Shown: positions 7,836 to 16,208 of the stretch, piece after piece | Numbering within the stretch: position 1 is the stretch's first letter | How the letters are laid out: each line of letters starts with the position of its first letter | Source: Amycolatopsis sp. CA-128772 | GTDB taxonomy: Bacteria > Actinomycetota > Actinomycetes > Mycobacteriales > Pseudonocardiaceae | Assembly (NCBI RefSeq): GCF_002904295.1 | Contig: NZ_PPHG01000058.1 | Span: forward strand, 1-36,366 | Length of the DNA: 36,366 bases | Reading direction: 5' to 3' | Made by a program: the position numbers and the translations under genes | Notes under the pieces: model-generated | What the model saw: the letters and a program-made list of their open reading frames with translations, nothing else | Databases searched by the model: none | What the model was told of the DNA's origin: nothing

Positions 7836-9224
7836 TCAGTCGGACTTGACTGTCCACTGAGGACCGTTGGGGGTGTCCTCCACCACGATGCCCGCCTGCG
7901 AGAGGCGGTCACGGGCGGCGTCCGCGCGGGCGAAGTCCTTCTCGGCGCGGGCCTGCTGGCGCTCGGCCAGCAACCCTTCGACGATCCGGGACAGCGCGTC
8001 CTTGGTGGGCGTGTCGGAACCGCCCGCCTCGGACCAGCGCGCGGACAGCGGGTCGAGGCCGAGCACGTCGGTCATCGCGCGGACGGCCGCGGCGAGTTCG
8101 AGTGCCTTGGGGTTGTCGCCCGCGTCCAGGGCGGCGTTACCGTCCCGGACCGTGGTGTGGACCACGGCGAACGCCTGCGGGGTGGCGAGGTCGTCGTCGA
8201 GCGCGTTCGCGAACTCCACCGGGATCGTGCCCAGCGTCACCTCGCCCGCCTGCGCGGCGCGGCGCAGGAACGTCTCGATCCGCCGGTAGCCCTGCGCGGC
8301 CTCGGAGACCGCGGCGTCGGAGTACTCGATGTTGGAACGGTAGTGCGGCTGCACCAGGTAGTACCGCAGTTCGGCGGCCCGGTAGCGCTCCAGCATCGCC
8401 GGGATCGCCACGGTGTTGCCCAGCGACTTCGACATCTTCTCGCCCGACATGGTGACCCACGCGTTGTGCAGCCAGAACCGCGCGAACGCGTCGCCCGCAG
8501 CGTTGGACTGCGCGCGCTCGTTCTCGTGGTGCGGGAAGACCAGGTCGATGCCGCCGCCGTGGATGTCGAACTCCGCGCCGAGGTAGGCCGTCGCCATCGC
8601 CGAGCACTCGAGGTGCCAGCCCGGCCGGCCGTTCCCCCACGGCGTCGGCCACGACGGCTCGCCCGGTTTCGCGCTCTTCCACATGGTGAAGTCACGCGGG
8701 TCACGCTTGCCGCGGGTCGGCGTCTCGCCCTGCTGGACGTCCTCCAGGACCTGGCCGGAGAGCTTGCCGTAGTCGTCGAACGACTTCACCGAGAAGTAGA
8801 CGTCGCCGTCCGCGACGTAGCCGTGGCCGCTCTCGATGAGGCGTTCCATCAGCTCGACCATCTGGGTGACGTGCCCGGTCGCACGCGGGTTGATCGACGG
8901 CGGCAGGCAGCCGAGCTGCTCGTACGCCTGCTCGAAGGCGCGCTCGTGCGTCGCCGCCCACTCCCACCACGGCCGGCCGGCGTCGGCGGCTTTGGCCAGG
9001 ATCTTGTCGTCGATGTCCGTGACGTTGCGGACCAGCAGCACGTCCAGTCCACTGTGGACGAGCCAGCGGCGCAGGACGTCGTAGTTCAGCGCACCGCGGA
9101 CGTGCCCGATGTGCGGAACGCCCTGCACGGTGGCCCCGCACACGTAGATCGACGCCGTTCCGCTACGGACGGGGTGGAACTCCCGTGCGCTCCGGGTCGC
9201 TGTGTCGAAAAGGTGAAGGGCCAC
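7836..9224 (-). CDS. cysS: Cysteine--tRNA ligase
   Basis: A 462-residue class I aminoacyl-tRNA synthetase that charges tRNA-Cys. The HIGH-type signature is GVPHIGHVRG, KMSKS is in SGEKMSKSLGN, and zinc ligands include Cys29 in YVCGATVQG, the Cys of WHLECSAMA and the His/Glu pair in FPHHENERAQS. It is CysS rather than the shorter mycothiol ligase MshC, judging by length and the C-terminal tRNA-binding extension. GTG 9224 gives the family N-terminus (ALHLFDTATR); it has no spaced Shine-Dalgarno but TACCCT (9231-9236) sits 6 nt upstream, consistent with a leaderless transcript. Confidence 0.93.
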   Translation of the reverse strand: MALHLFDTATRSAREFHPVRSGTASIYVCGATVQGVPHIGHVRGALNYDVLRRWLVHSGLDVLLVRNVTDIDDKILAKAADAGRPWWEWAATHERAFEQAYEQLGCLPPSINPRATGHVTQMVELMERLIESGHGYVADGDVYFSVKSFDDYGKLSGQVLEDVQQGETPTRGKRDPRDFTMWKSAKPGEPSWPTPWGNGRPGWHLECSAMATAYLGAEFDIHGGGIDLVFPHHENERAQSNAAGDAFARFWLHNAWVTMSGEKMSKSLGNTVAIPAMLERYRAAELRYYLVQPHYRSNIEYSDAAVSEAAQGYRRIETFLRRAAQAGEVTLGTIPVEFANALDDDLATPQAFAVVHTTVRDGNAALDAGDNPKALELAAAVRAMTDVLGLDPLSARWSEAGGSDTPTKDALSRIVEGLLAERQQARAEKDFARADAARDRLSQAGIVVEDTPNGPQWTVKSD

Positions 9225-9230
9225 CCTCGA

Positions 9231-9236
9231 AGGGTA
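9231..9236 (-). promoter_or_regulatory. Leaderless -10 box for cysS
   Basis: TACCCT on the minus strand, 6 nt before GTG 9224, so the start codon would be the first transcribed base. No good -35 is seen. Confidence 0.45.
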
Positions 9237-9267
9237 CGGGGTCGGGCGAGAGGAATATCTCTGGGTC

Positions 9268-9954
9268 TCAGCCGACGCCGTGGTCGCGCAACGCCGTGAG
9301 CAGGGCATCCGGCCGTTCGGCCGTCGGCAGCGGGTCGACCAGCGCGAACTCGCAGCCGAGCGCGCGGGCGCCGCCGTCGGCCTCCTCGCTGTCGCCCACC
9401 ATCAGCGTCTCGGTGGCCGGCACGCCGAGGGCCTGCACGGCGTTGCGGAAGATCTCCAGCTCCGGCTTCACCGCGCCGACCTCGAAGGACAGCACGAATT
9501 CGTCGACGTAGGCGTCCCACCCGCGGGCGGTGAACGCGGGCCGGATGTCGAAGGCGATGTTGCTGAGCACGCCCACCTTCAGGCCCCGCTCGGCGGCGGC
9601 CTTGAGCGCCGCTTCGGTGTCCGGGTACGGCGTCCACTGGCTGGGATCGATGAGCCGGTCGTACAGCGCGACGGCCTGTTCGGGCCGCGGGACACCGGAC
9701 TTCTTGAGCACCTCGAGGTACACCTTCCGGTGCAGCTGCGGGTCGCGGTCGCGGTGCTGCCACGCGTGCACGTGCTCAGCGTCCAGCTCGACGACCTGTC
9801 CGACCGGGGCGGTCATCCGCCGCATCAGCTCGGCCTGCGCCTCGATGTCGAGCGGCGTGCCTTCGTGGTCGGTCAGTTCGGTGAGCCAGGACTCGTCCTG
9901 CTCGAGCCGGAAGAGCGTGCCGGAGAAGTCGAACAACACCGCCCTGATCGTCAT
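9268..9954 (-). CDS. HAD-superfamily hydrolase
   Basis: A 228-residue haloacid-dehalogenase-type protein. Motif I is LFDFSGTLF with nucleophile Asp9, but the usual second aspartate (DxDGT) is Ser11. Motif II is GVLSNIAFD, the motif III lysine is in AVKPELEIF and motif IV is LMVGDSEEADGGARALG. A helical cap lies between residues of about 18 and 95. The missing second Asp means it may not be a standard phosphatase; other HAD subclasses (dehalogenase, phosphonatase-like) also lack it. ATG 9954. It lies 43 nt upstream of cysS on the same strand, but cysS appears to have its own promoter. Substrate unknown. Confidence 0.82.
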   Translation of the reverse strand: MTIRAVLFDFSGTLFRLEQDESWLTELTDHEGTPLDIEAQAELMRRMTAPVGQVVELDAEHVHAWQHRDRDPQLHRKVYLEVLKKSGVPRPEQAVALYDRLIDPSQWTPYPDTEAALKAAAERGLKVGVLSNIAFDIRPAFTARGWDAYVDEFVLSFEVGAVKPELEIFRNAVQALGVPATETLMVGDSEEADGGARALGCEFALVDPLPTAERPDALLTALRDHGVG

Positions 9955-9976
9955 GGCACCCAGCCTAACGGGAGCA

Positions 9977-10372
9977 TCAGGCCGAATGCCCTGTGATGTG
10001 TTCGGGGACCACCCGCACCAGCACGCGTACGACGTCGGCCGGCTCGGGCGGGAAGACGGTGCCGGTGTACTTGCGGGCCAGCTCGTCGTTCAGCTCGCGC
10101 CCGCCCTCGACGGTGACCTCGGCACGGCCGCGGATCTCGACGTAGTTCTCGGGGTCCGCCAGATCGAAGACGGACAGCGACACCCGTGGGTCACGGCGGA
10201 TGTTGCGTTCCTTGCGCCGGCCCTGAACGGTCACGAAGACCACGGTGTCCCCGTCGCGGCGCGCCCAGACGACGGAGCTCTGCGGCGAGCCGTCGGCGTT
10301 GGTGGTGGCGACGACGGGGTAGTTGGTGCCGTCGAGCAGGGCCTTGGTGGCCTCGTTGAAAGTCACACCCAT
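9977..10372 (-). CDS. PPOX-class F420/FMN-dependent protein
   Basis: A 131-residue split-barrel flavin-binding protein of the pyridoxamine-phosphate-oxidase-like superfamily, of the F420-dependent type common in actinobacteria. Hallmarks are YPVVATTNADGSPQSSVVWARRDGDTVVF, GRRKERNIRRDPRVSLSVFD and YVEIRGRAEV. Such proteins reduce or oxidise small molecules as homodimers in the cytoplasm. ATG 10372 has no Shine-Dalgarno, but TACGCT (10379-10384) lies exactly 6 nt upstream, a leaderless arrangement. It is downstream of ispF with a 59-nt gap. The substrate is not evident. Confidence 0.85.
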   Translation of the reverse strand: MGVTFNEATKALLDGTNYPVVATTNADGSPQSSVVWARRDGDTVVFVTVQGRRKERNIRRDPRVSLSVFDLADPENYVEIRGRAEVTVEGGRELNDELARKYTGTVFPPEPADVVRVLVRVVPEHITGHSA

Positions 10373-10378
10373 GGCCGG

Positions 10379-10384
10379 AGCGTA
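10379..10384 (-). promoter_or_regulatory. Leaderless -10 box for the PPOX gene
   Basis: TACGCT on the minus strand with 6 nt to ATG 10372; same geometry as cysS and radA. Confidence 0.4.
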
Positions 10385-10431
10385 TCGGGCGGGTCCGGCG
10401 AAAAGCGGGAAAGCTCACATCCGGTGCCGGG

Positions 10432-10899
10432 TCATTCCGCCGCGAGCAGCAGCGCCGTCGCGAAGGCCGCGATGCCCTCGCCGCGCCCGGTCAAGCCCAG
10501 GCCGTCCGTCGTGGTCCCCGACACGCTCACCGGGCCGCCCAGCGCGTCCGACAGCACCTTCTGCGCCTCTTCGCGCCGCTTGCCCACCCGCGGGGTGTTG
10601 CCGACGATCTGGACCGTGGCGTTGGCCACTCGCCAGCCCGCCGCCTCGATCAGGGCCCTGACCTCGGCCAGCATGTCCGTGCCGTGGGCGCCGTCCATCC
10701 GGGGGTCGCCGGTGCCGAACACCGCGCCCAGGTCGCCGAGGCCCGCCGCCGACAGGAGGGCGTCGCACAGGGCGTGCGCTGCGACGTCGCCGTCCGAGTG
10801 GCCCGCGCAGCCGTCGGTGTCCGGCCAGCGCAGGCCCGCCATCCAGCACTCGCGGCCCGGTTCGATCGGGTGAACGTCCACCCCGTTGCCGATCCTCAC
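10432..10899 (-). CDS. ispF: 2-C-methyl-D-erythritol 2,4-cyclodiphosphate synthase
   Basis: A 155-residue trimeric enzyme of the MEP isoprenoid pathway that cyclises CDP-methylerythritol phosphate and releases CMP. Metal ligands are Asp8 and His10 in GVDVHPI and the His of AGHSDGDVAAHAL. The TTTDGLGLTGRGEGIAAFA stretch is the conserved C-terminal signature. GTG 10899 overlaps the ispD stop by 4 nt (GTGA), with GAGGAG upstream, so it is translationally coupled to ispD. All expected catalytic residues are present, in contrast to its partner. Confidence 0.95.
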   Translation of the reverse strand: MRIGNGVDVHPIEPGRECWMAGLRWPDTDGCAGHSDGDVAAHALCDALLSAAGLGDLGAVFGTGDPRMDGAHGTDMLAEVRALIEAAGWRVANATVQIVGNTPRVGKRREEAQKVLSDALGGPVSVSGTTTDGLGLTGRGEGIAAFATALLLAAE

Positions 10900-11510
10900 A
10901 GCGTCTCCTCGTTCTTCGGTGCCGCCGCGATCGCCTCGGCCAGTGACAGTTCGAAATCGCTCGTGACGCGCATCGCGTCCGGGTGGCCGTCGACCGTCGC
11001 CGCGCCGAGGGGCACGAGGTCGGGCCGGAACGCCGTCAGCGCGTAGCCCACGGGCGTCTGGAGCGTGCGCAGGCGGGTGCGGTCCTCCGTGCGGGTGATC
11101 AGCGAATCGGCATCGGTCACCTTCACCGTGTCGGCCATCGGCAGCACCGGGACGACGACCGGCGCGCCGTCACGGACCGCGCTGATGACGTCACGCACCG
11201 TTTGCGCAGGAATGAAGGCACGCAGCGCGTCGTGGAGGAGTACAACTGAGTCACGGGAAAGTTCGGGCTCGACGGCGGCGAAGGCTTGCCGGAGCGAGCC
11301 GGGGACGACCCGGCAGCCGAGGCCGCCGACCGCCTCGGAAAACGACGACGCACACCGCTGGGGGGCCGCCACGAGCACCAGATCGATCTCCGGTACGTCG
11401 AGCAGCCCCCGCACGGTGTGCGTGAGCAGTGCCTCACCATGGACCGGCGTGAGAGCTGACTCCCCGTCGGAGGCATGATGTGCGACGGTCACGATCGCGA
11501 CGACGTTCAT
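10896..11510 (-). CDS. ispD: IspD-like cytidylyltransferase with degenerate active site
   Basis: A 204-residue protein in the conserved ispD position between carD and ispF. The body matches IspD (LLHDALRAFIPAQTV for the HDAAR motif, APVVVPVLPMADTVK, RTLQTPVGY). The N-terminal loop that normally reads AAGxGxRLGxxxPKA is here VAHHASDGESAL, lacking the glycine pattern and the catalytic Arg and Lys. The GGxxR segment is PGSLRQAF, the late DDA region is deleted, and the Lys of KITxxxD is Arg in MRVTSDFELSLAEAI. The normal reaction is CTP plus methylerythritol phosphate to CDP-methylerythritol; whether this copy catalyses it is doubtful. ATG 11510; TACGAT lies 9 nt upstream. Confidence 0.75.
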   Translation of the reverse strand: MNVVAIVTVAHHASDGESALTPVHGEALLTHTVRGLLDVPEIDLVLVAAPQRCASSFSEAVGGLGCRVVPGSLRQAFAAVEPELSRDSVVLLHDALRAFIPAQTVRDVISAVRDGAPVVVPVLPMADTVKVTDADSLITRTEDRTRLRTLQTPVGYALTAFRPDLVPLGAATVDGHPDAMRVTSDFELSLAEAIAAAPKNEETL

Positions 11511-11563
11511 CGGTACGCGATCGTAGAGGCACCCGCCCGCCCGTCGGGCAGGATGCCGCGGTC

Positions 11564-12055
11564 TCAGACCGTCGCGGTTTCCAGAACTTCGTCGAGGAGG
11601 ACCTCAGCCTTGTCCTCGTCGGTGCCCTCCGCGAGCGCGAGCTCGCTGACCAGAATTTGCCGCGCCTTCGCCAGCATGCGCTTCTCACCGGCTGAAAGTC
11701 CGCGGTCCTTCTCTCGCCGCCAGAGGTCGCGCACCACTTCGGCCACCTTGTTCACATCGCCGGAGGCGAGCTTCTCGAGGTTGGCCTTGTACCGACGAGA
11801 CCAGTTGGTGGGCTCTTCGGTGTGCGGAGCACGCAGAACGTCGAAGACCTTGTCCAGTCCTTCTTGCCCGACGACATCGCGCACGCCTACGATCTCGGCG
11901 TTGTCAGCGGGCACGCGAACCGTGAGATCCCCTTGCGCGACTTTGAGGACGAGGTACTTCTTTTCCTCGCCCTTGATCACGCGGGTCTCGATGGCTTCGA
12001 TGAGTGCGGCACCGTGGTGCGGGTAGACGACGGTCTCTCCGACCTTGAAAACCAT
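11564..12055 (-). CDS. carD: CarD-family transcriptional regulator
   Basis: A 163-residue global regulator that binds the RNA polymerase beta subunit and stabilises open promoter complexes. The N-terminal RNAP-interaction domain reads FKVGETVVYPHHGAALIEAIETR; the C-terminal DNA-binding helical domain includes NWSRRYKANLEKLASGD with the conserved tryptophan that wedges the minor groove. Length and sequence are typical of the mycobacterial essential protein. ATG 12055 is preceded by AGAGG. It is divergent from lpqE, the same order as in Mycobacterium. Confidence 0.95.
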   Translation of the reverse strand: MVFKVGETVVYPHHGAALIEAIETRVIKGEEKKYLVLKVAQGDLTVRVPADNAEIVGVRDVVGQEGLDKVFDVLRAPHTEEPTNWSRRYKANLEKLASGDVNKVAEVVRDLWRREKDRGLSAGEKRMLAKARQILVSELALAEGTDEDKAEVLLDEVLETATV

Positions 12056-12082
12056 GTGTCCTCTGCCCCTTTCGCTGACCCC

Positions 12083-12088
12083 ATCCTA
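12083..12088 (-). promoter_or_regulatory. Probable carD -10 element
   Basis: TAGGAT on the minus strand about 28 nt upstream of ATG 12055, leaving a short leader with an AGAGG ribosome-binding site. The -35 region is not close to consensus. The remaining bases up to lpqE at 12342 hold no gene that I can see. Confidence 0.45.
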
Positions 12089-12341
12089 GCACGGGCCGCC
12101 AGTGCCCACCTAGCGGGCCGGACTCGTCCTCGCAGGTCAGCGGCCTGGCCGGGGGTTGACAAACGTCGGACCCCCGTGCTCACGCAGGTAGCGGGGAAGC
12201 GTTTCGTCACAGGCCGGGAATTCCTTTGTGGACGGTTGATCTTGGTCGCCGCGCCCCGGCAACGCACACCCGTTCCGCGGCGGAGATCGACCCCGGCTAG
12301 TCTTCGGGGCGACGAGGCCGTGAAAAGGGAAGGACTGCGAC

Positions 12342-13052
12342 GTGAGGCTGCAGAATCGTCGCGTGCTCGGTGCGGGCGTGCTGGCGCTCGGTGCCGCGCT
12401 CGCGCTCGCCGGGTGCGGGGCCGGTCAGATCACCCAGACCTCCACGCAGCAGGCCGCGGTCAACGGTACGCACGCCCAGGTCAAGAACATCGACCTGCGC
12501 AACGCCGCGGTCCAGTACCCGACCTCCGGCCCGGGCTACCCGGCCGGCGCGACCCCCGCGCTGACCCTCACGATCGTGAACCGGGACGCCCGGGACGACT
12601 CGCTCGTTTCGGTGACGGTCGAGGGTGGCGGCCAGGCCACCATCAGCGGCTCGAAGGCGGTCGTCGCGGCGCACTCACTGGTGATCGGCCCGGACGCCGC
12701 GGCCGAGTCCACCAACGAGGTGCAGCCCACGTCCTCGGGCGCGCCGACCTCGTCTTCGGCCGCCCCGACGTCCTCGGGCACCCCGACGTCCTCGAGCGCC
12801 CCGGCCGGCAGCAGCTCGGCCACGAACAGCCCGGGCAACCTCACCGCCACGGCCACCTCCGAGGTCCCGTCGTCCGGCCCGGCCGCGACGCCGACCGCGC
12901 CCGAGAAGGTCGGCCAGGCCACCGTGACGCTGCCCGCGCTGAAGCAGCCGCTCTGGCCCGGTCAGGTCATCAAGGTCACGTTCGTCTTCCAGAACGCCGG
13001 CCCGGTCACCGTCGACCTGCCGATCGCGGCGCCGGCGCACGTCAAGGAGTAG
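12342..13052 (+). CDS. lpqE: LpqE-like lipoprotein
   Basis: A 236-residue lipoprotein. The signal peptide ends in the lipobox ALALAGCGAG, so it should be lipidated on Cys and anchored outside the membrane. The remainder is a beta-rich domain resembling PCuAC-type copper-chaperone folds (VKNIDLRNAAVQYP, LTLTIVNRD, VIKVTFVFQNAGPVTVDLPIA), interrupted by a Ser/Thr/Ala/Pro low-complexity insert at about residues 125-180. Identification rests mainly on position between carD and radA, where Mycobacterium has lpqE (Rv3584). GTG 12342 follows AAGGA by 7 nt; TAGTCT at 12298-12303 may be its -10. The role in copper handling is uncertain. Confidence 0.75.
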   Translation: MRLQNRRVLGAGVLALGAALALAGCGAGQITQTSTQQAAVNGTHAQVKNIDLRNAAVQYPTSGPGYPAGATPALTLTIVNRDARDDSLVSVTVEGGGQATISGSKAVVAAHSLVIGPDAAAESTNEVQPTSSGAPTSSSAAPTSSGTPTSSSAPAGSSSATNSPGNLTATATSEVPSSGPAATPTAPEKVGQATVTLPALKQPLWPGQVIKVTFVFQNAGPVTVDLPIAAPAHVKE

Positions 13053-13079
13053 GTCCCCGGTTTTGTCGGTGGTCGCCGA

Positions 13080-13085
13080 TAGCCT
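13080..13085 (+). promoter_or_regulatory. Leaderless -10 box for radA
   Basis: TAGCCT lies exactly 6 nt before GTG 13092 and there is no Shine-Dalgarno, suggesting radA is transcribed from its own start codon besides any read-through from lpqE. Confidence 0.45.
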
Positions 13086-13091
13086 CGCGGG

Positions 13092-14450
13092 GTGAAGAAG
13101 GGGACCACCTACCGCTGCGGGAGCTGCGGGTACGAAGCGGCCAAATGGCTGGGCCGGTGTCCGGAGTGCCAGGAATGGGGCTCGTTCGAGGAGCGCGGCG
13201 CGCCGGCCAGGCCGGCCATCCAGCGCGTCGCGGCCGGGGCACCGAGCGCACCGGCGCGGCCGATCGGCGAAGTCGATGTCGAGGCGGCGCGTGCCCGCCG
13301 CACCGGCGTTTCCGAACTCGACCGGGTGCTGGGCGGCGGCCTGGTGCCGGGCGCGGTGGTGCTGCTCGCCGGTGAACCGGGCGTCGGCAAGTCGACCCTG
13401 CTGCTCGAGGTCGCCTACCAGTGGGCGAAGACGGTCGACCGGTCCCTGTACGTCACGGGCGAGGAGTCCGCGGGCCAGGTCCGGTTGCGCGCCGAGCGAA
13501 CGGGCAACGTCCACGACCGGATGTACCTGGCCGCCGAAAGCGACCTTTCCGCCATCCTCGGGCACGTCGACGACGTCAAGCCGGGCGTGCTGATCGTCGA
13601 CTCGGTGCAGACCATGGCGTCCCCGCAGGTCGACGGCTCACCCGGCGGAGTGACGCAGGTCCGGGCGGTGACGTCCGGGCTGGTCGCGCTGGCCAAGGAG
13701 CGCGGGCTGCCGGTCGTGCTCGTGGGGCACGTCACGAAGGACGGCTCGGTGGCCGGCCCGCGCGTGCTGGAGCACCTGGTCGACGTCGTGCTGCAGTTCG
13801 AGGGCGACAAGCATTCGACACTGCGGATGCTCCGCGGCATCAAGAACCGGTTCGGCGCCTCCGACGAGATCGGCTGCTTCGAGCTGCAGGAAGAAGGCAT
13901 CGTCGGGGTACCGGACCCGTCGGGGCTGTTCATGAGCCGCACGGCGGAGCCGGTGTCCGGCACGGCGATCACGGTCTCGATGGAGGGCAAGCGGCCGATG
14001 CTGGGCGAGGTCCAGGCCCTGGTGTCGGCGACGGCGGCCCCACAGCCGCGCCGCGCGGTCAGCGGCCTCGACTCCGCGCGCGTGGCGATGGTCCTGGCCG
14101 TGCTGGAGAAGCGCGGCGGGCTCAAGCTCGGCGACAAGGACGTCTACGCGGCCACGGTCGGCGGCATGAAGATCACCGAACCGGGTATCGACCTGGCCCT
14201 GGTCCTGGCGCTGACGTCGAGCTTCGAGGACGTCGCTCTCTCGCCGCGGCTGGTCTCGGTGGGCGAGGTCGGGCTGGCGGGCGAGCTCCGGCGCGTGCCG
14301 AGCGTGGGCCGCCGCCTGGCGGAGGCGGCCCGGCTCGGGTTCACGCACGCGCTGGTGCCGCCGGACTCGGGCAAGCCACCCGCCGGCATCCGGGTGCTGG
14401 AGGTGGCGAACGTCGCGGACGCGCTGAACGCGGCCGGTCACGCCCGCTGA
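13092..14450 (+). CDS. radA: DNA repair protein RadA
   Basis: A 452-residue RecA-like ATPase that promotes branch migration in recombinational repair. Domains in order: a C4 zinc finger (YRCGSCGYEAAKWLGRCPEC), a RecA core with Walker A GEPGVGKSTLL and Walker B VLIVDSVQTM, the RadA-specific KNRFG motif in IKNRFGASDEIG, and a Lon-protease-like C-terminal domain ending in PPDSGKPPAGIRVLEV. Length is normal and no essential residue is missing. GTG 13092 gives the expected zinc-finger start. It is directly downstream of lpqE, as in Mycobacterium (Rv3585). Confidence 0.95.
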   Translation: MKKGTTYRCGSCGYEAAKWLGRCPECQEWGSFEERGAPARPAIQRVAAGAPSAPARPIGEVDVEAARARRTGVSELDRVLGGGLVPGAVVLLAGEPGVGKSTLLLEVAYQWAKTVDRSLYVTGEESAGQVRLRAERTGNVHDRMYLAAESDLSAILGHVDDVKPGVLIVDSVQTMASPQVDGSPGGVTQVRAVTSGLVALAKERGLPVVLVGHVTKDGSVAGPRVLEHLVDVVLQFEGDKHSTLRMLRGIKNRFGASDEIGCFELQEEGIVGVPDPSGLFMSRTAEPVSGTAITVSMEGKRPMLGEVQALVSATAAPQPRRAVSGLDSARVAMVLAVLEKRGGLKLGDKDVYAATVGGMKITEPGIDLALVLALTSSFEDVALSPRLVSVGEVGLAGELRRVPSVGRRLAEAARLGFTHALVPPDSGKPPAGIRVLEVANVADALNAAGHAR

Positions 14451-15575
14451 TCACCACCTGTCCCGGCTGATGGCGAACGAGTAGACCATCTCCGGGGCGA
14501 GCACCGACTGCGGTGCCGGCGGCGGTCGCGTGTTCATGGTCGTGATCGGAACCGAGATCGGGGGCGGCTGGGACGTGCTGATGATCGGCACGTCGGCGCT
14601 GCGCGTGATCGGCGTGCCCGGATTCGTGTCCGCGGCCAGCAGCTGCGCCGTCGCCGGGTCGAGGAACAACCGCCGGCCCGTGTCGTCGGCCTGCAGGACG
14701 GTGGCCGGCCGGCCACCGGGGCCCGGCACGCCGGGGACGACGGCGATACCCGGGACGTCGGTGAGCGCGTCACGCAGGGCGAGCCGGACATCCTTGCGGA
14801 CCAGGCCGAGCTCCAGCACGGACCGCGCCATGCCGAGGGACTCCGTCGGGCTGTGGAGCTGTCCCTTCCCCTTGTCGTGGGTGCTGATCGTGTCCAGCCG
14901 CAACCGGTCGGCCAGCACCGCCCGGTCAGGAACGAGCGAAGCGACGAAGGCCGCGTCGGGGGTCAGCCAGTTCGCGAGCGGGGTGTTCCAGCCGGGCCCG
15001 GTCTCCCCGACGTGGCCGGGTGCCCCGGCGAACACCCCGCCGTCGCCGTCTTCGTCGAGCGGCGACAGGTTGACCTTGAGGCTCTGCTCCAGCTCCGGGG
15101 TCAGGCCGCGGACGGCGCCGGTCCACATCGAGCGGCGGTGCCACACGCCGGTGGGGTCGGCCGGGATCCACAGCTCGGTCTTCTGCTGCAGCTGGACCGG
15201 CCGGCCGAACACGATCTGGGGCAGCCAGGTGAGCTTCTGGGCGTAGCGGTACTCGCCCGGCGCGAGCGGGCGGTCGAGGTCGGGGAGCGCGGCGGCCGGC
15301 CGGGCCGGCTCCGGCGCGTTCGGGGTCCACAGGGTCGCGGCGACGCCGAGCCCGCCGACCAGGGTCACGACGGCGGCGGCCACGGCGAGCCACCGCCACG
15401 CCCCGGCCCGGCGGGGCCCGGCGGGCGGCGCCTCCCCGGCACCGGCGGCCGCGAGCAGGGACGAGCGGGCGAAGGCCAGCCCGTCGTCCTCCTCGACGTC
15501 GTCGCCGTGCAGGTCCGCGAGCGCCGCGTCGAGTTCGGCTTCGGACCAGATCTTCCGGACGTTGTCTTCACGCAA
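14451..15575 (-). CDS. CU044_5270-type membrane protein paired with an ECF sigma factor
   Basis: A 374-residue protein with an acidic N-terminal cytosolic part (WSEAELDAALADLHGDDVEEDDG), one membrane span (WLAVAAAVVTLVGGLGVAATLW) and a large extracytoplasmic region starting LDRPLAPGEYRYAQKLTWLP. This layout and the ECF sigma gene just upstream match the actinobacterial CU044_5270 family. A role as anti-sigma factor or sensor is likely but not shown; no zinc-binding anti-sigma motif is seen. The start is TTG 15575, overlapping the sigma stop, with GAGG about 8 nt upstream, implying translational coupling. It is convergent with radA, with their stops adjoining. Confidence 0.72.
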   Translation of the reverse strand: MREDNVRKIWSEAELDAALADLHGDDVEEDDGLAFARSSLLAAAGAGEAPPAGPRRAGAWRWLAVAAAVVTLVGGLGVAATLWTPNAPEPARPAAALPDLDRPLAPGEYRYAQKLTWLPQIVFGRPVQLQQKTELWIPADPTGVWHRRSMWTGAVRGLTPELEQSLKVNLSPLDEDGDGGVFAGAPGHVGETGPGWNTPLANWLTPDAAFVASLVPDRAVLADRLRLDTISTHDKGKGQLHSPTESLGMARSVLELGLVRKDVRLALRDALTDVPGIAVVPGVPGPGGRPATVLQADDTGRRLFLDPATAQLLAADTNPGTPITRSADVPIISTSQPPPISVPITTMNTRPPPAPQSVLAPEMVYSFAISRDRW

Positions 15576-16161
15576 GGTCCTGCACCTCCTCTTGGGCCGG
15601 GGCGTTCGTCCTGAGCCAGCGTCTGATCCGGTGCAACCGGGACCGGACGGTACCGGGCGGGATGCCGAGGGCTTCGGCGACCTCGGCCGGCTCCAGCCCG
15701 GCCCAGGACACGAGCAGCAGCGTGTCGCGGTCGGCGGGGTTGAGCCGGGCCAGCGCGCCGGCCAGCTGGGCCGCCCGCACCTGCGCGTCGACCTGCTCGG
15801 CGACGCGGCCGTCGTGCCCCGCGTGGGTGGTGTCGCCGGTCCGCGCCAGCCGGGCGGTGGCCTGCAGCCCGCGCAGCTCCGACCGCACGTGGTGGCGCAG
15901 CAGGTTGGTGGCGATGCCGTAGAGCCACGACCGCGCGGTGCCCAGCTCCGGCCGGTAGCTTTCGCGACGCCGCAACGCGACCAGGAAGGTCTCGGCGACG
16001 AGGTCGTTGGCCGGTTCGACCCCGACCCGGCGGGCGAGGTACCGGCGCAGCTGGGCGGCGTGGGCGTCGAAGAGCCGGCCGAACGCCGGCCCGGGCTCGG
16101 GTCCGCCCAGGTCCGGGCGGTCGTGCCCCCCGAGCTCCGATCCTTCGTGGATCACCTGCAT
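15568..16161 (-). CDS. ECF-type RNA polymerase sigma factor
   Basis: A 197-residue group IV sigma factor. Region 2 runs from about FGRLFDAHAAQLRRYLARRVG through NDLVAETFLVALRRR to SWLYGIATNLLRHHVR. Region 4 is LNPADRDTLLLVSWAGLEPAEVAEALGIPPGTVRSRLHRIRRWL with a clear helix-turn-helix. ATG 16161 is taken as start because the family motif begins soon after and a GGGGG run precedes it; longer upstream readings lie in a different gene. It overlaps the membrane-protein gene by 8 nt, the usual sigma/partner arrangement. Target promoters are unknown. Confidence 0.9.
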   Translation of the reverse strand: MQVIHEGSELGGHDRPDLGGPEPGPAFGRLFDAHAAQLRRYLARRVGVEPANDLVAETFLVALRRRESYRPELGTARSWLYGIATNLLRHHVRSELRGLQATARLARTGDTTHAGHDGRVAEQVDAQVRAAQLAGALARLNPADRDTLLLVSWAGLEPAEVAEALGIPPGTVRSRLHRIRRWLRTNAPAQEEVQDLA

Positions 16162-16208
16162 GCCCCCAGTTGCCCGCAGCCTGCACGAGCGTTCACGGCG
16201 AACGTACG

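Noticed and set aside
12156..12161. TTGACA on the plus strand upstream of lpqE
   Set aside because: No acceptable -10 lies at 16-18 nt; TAGTCT at 12298 nearer the gene is a better candidate.
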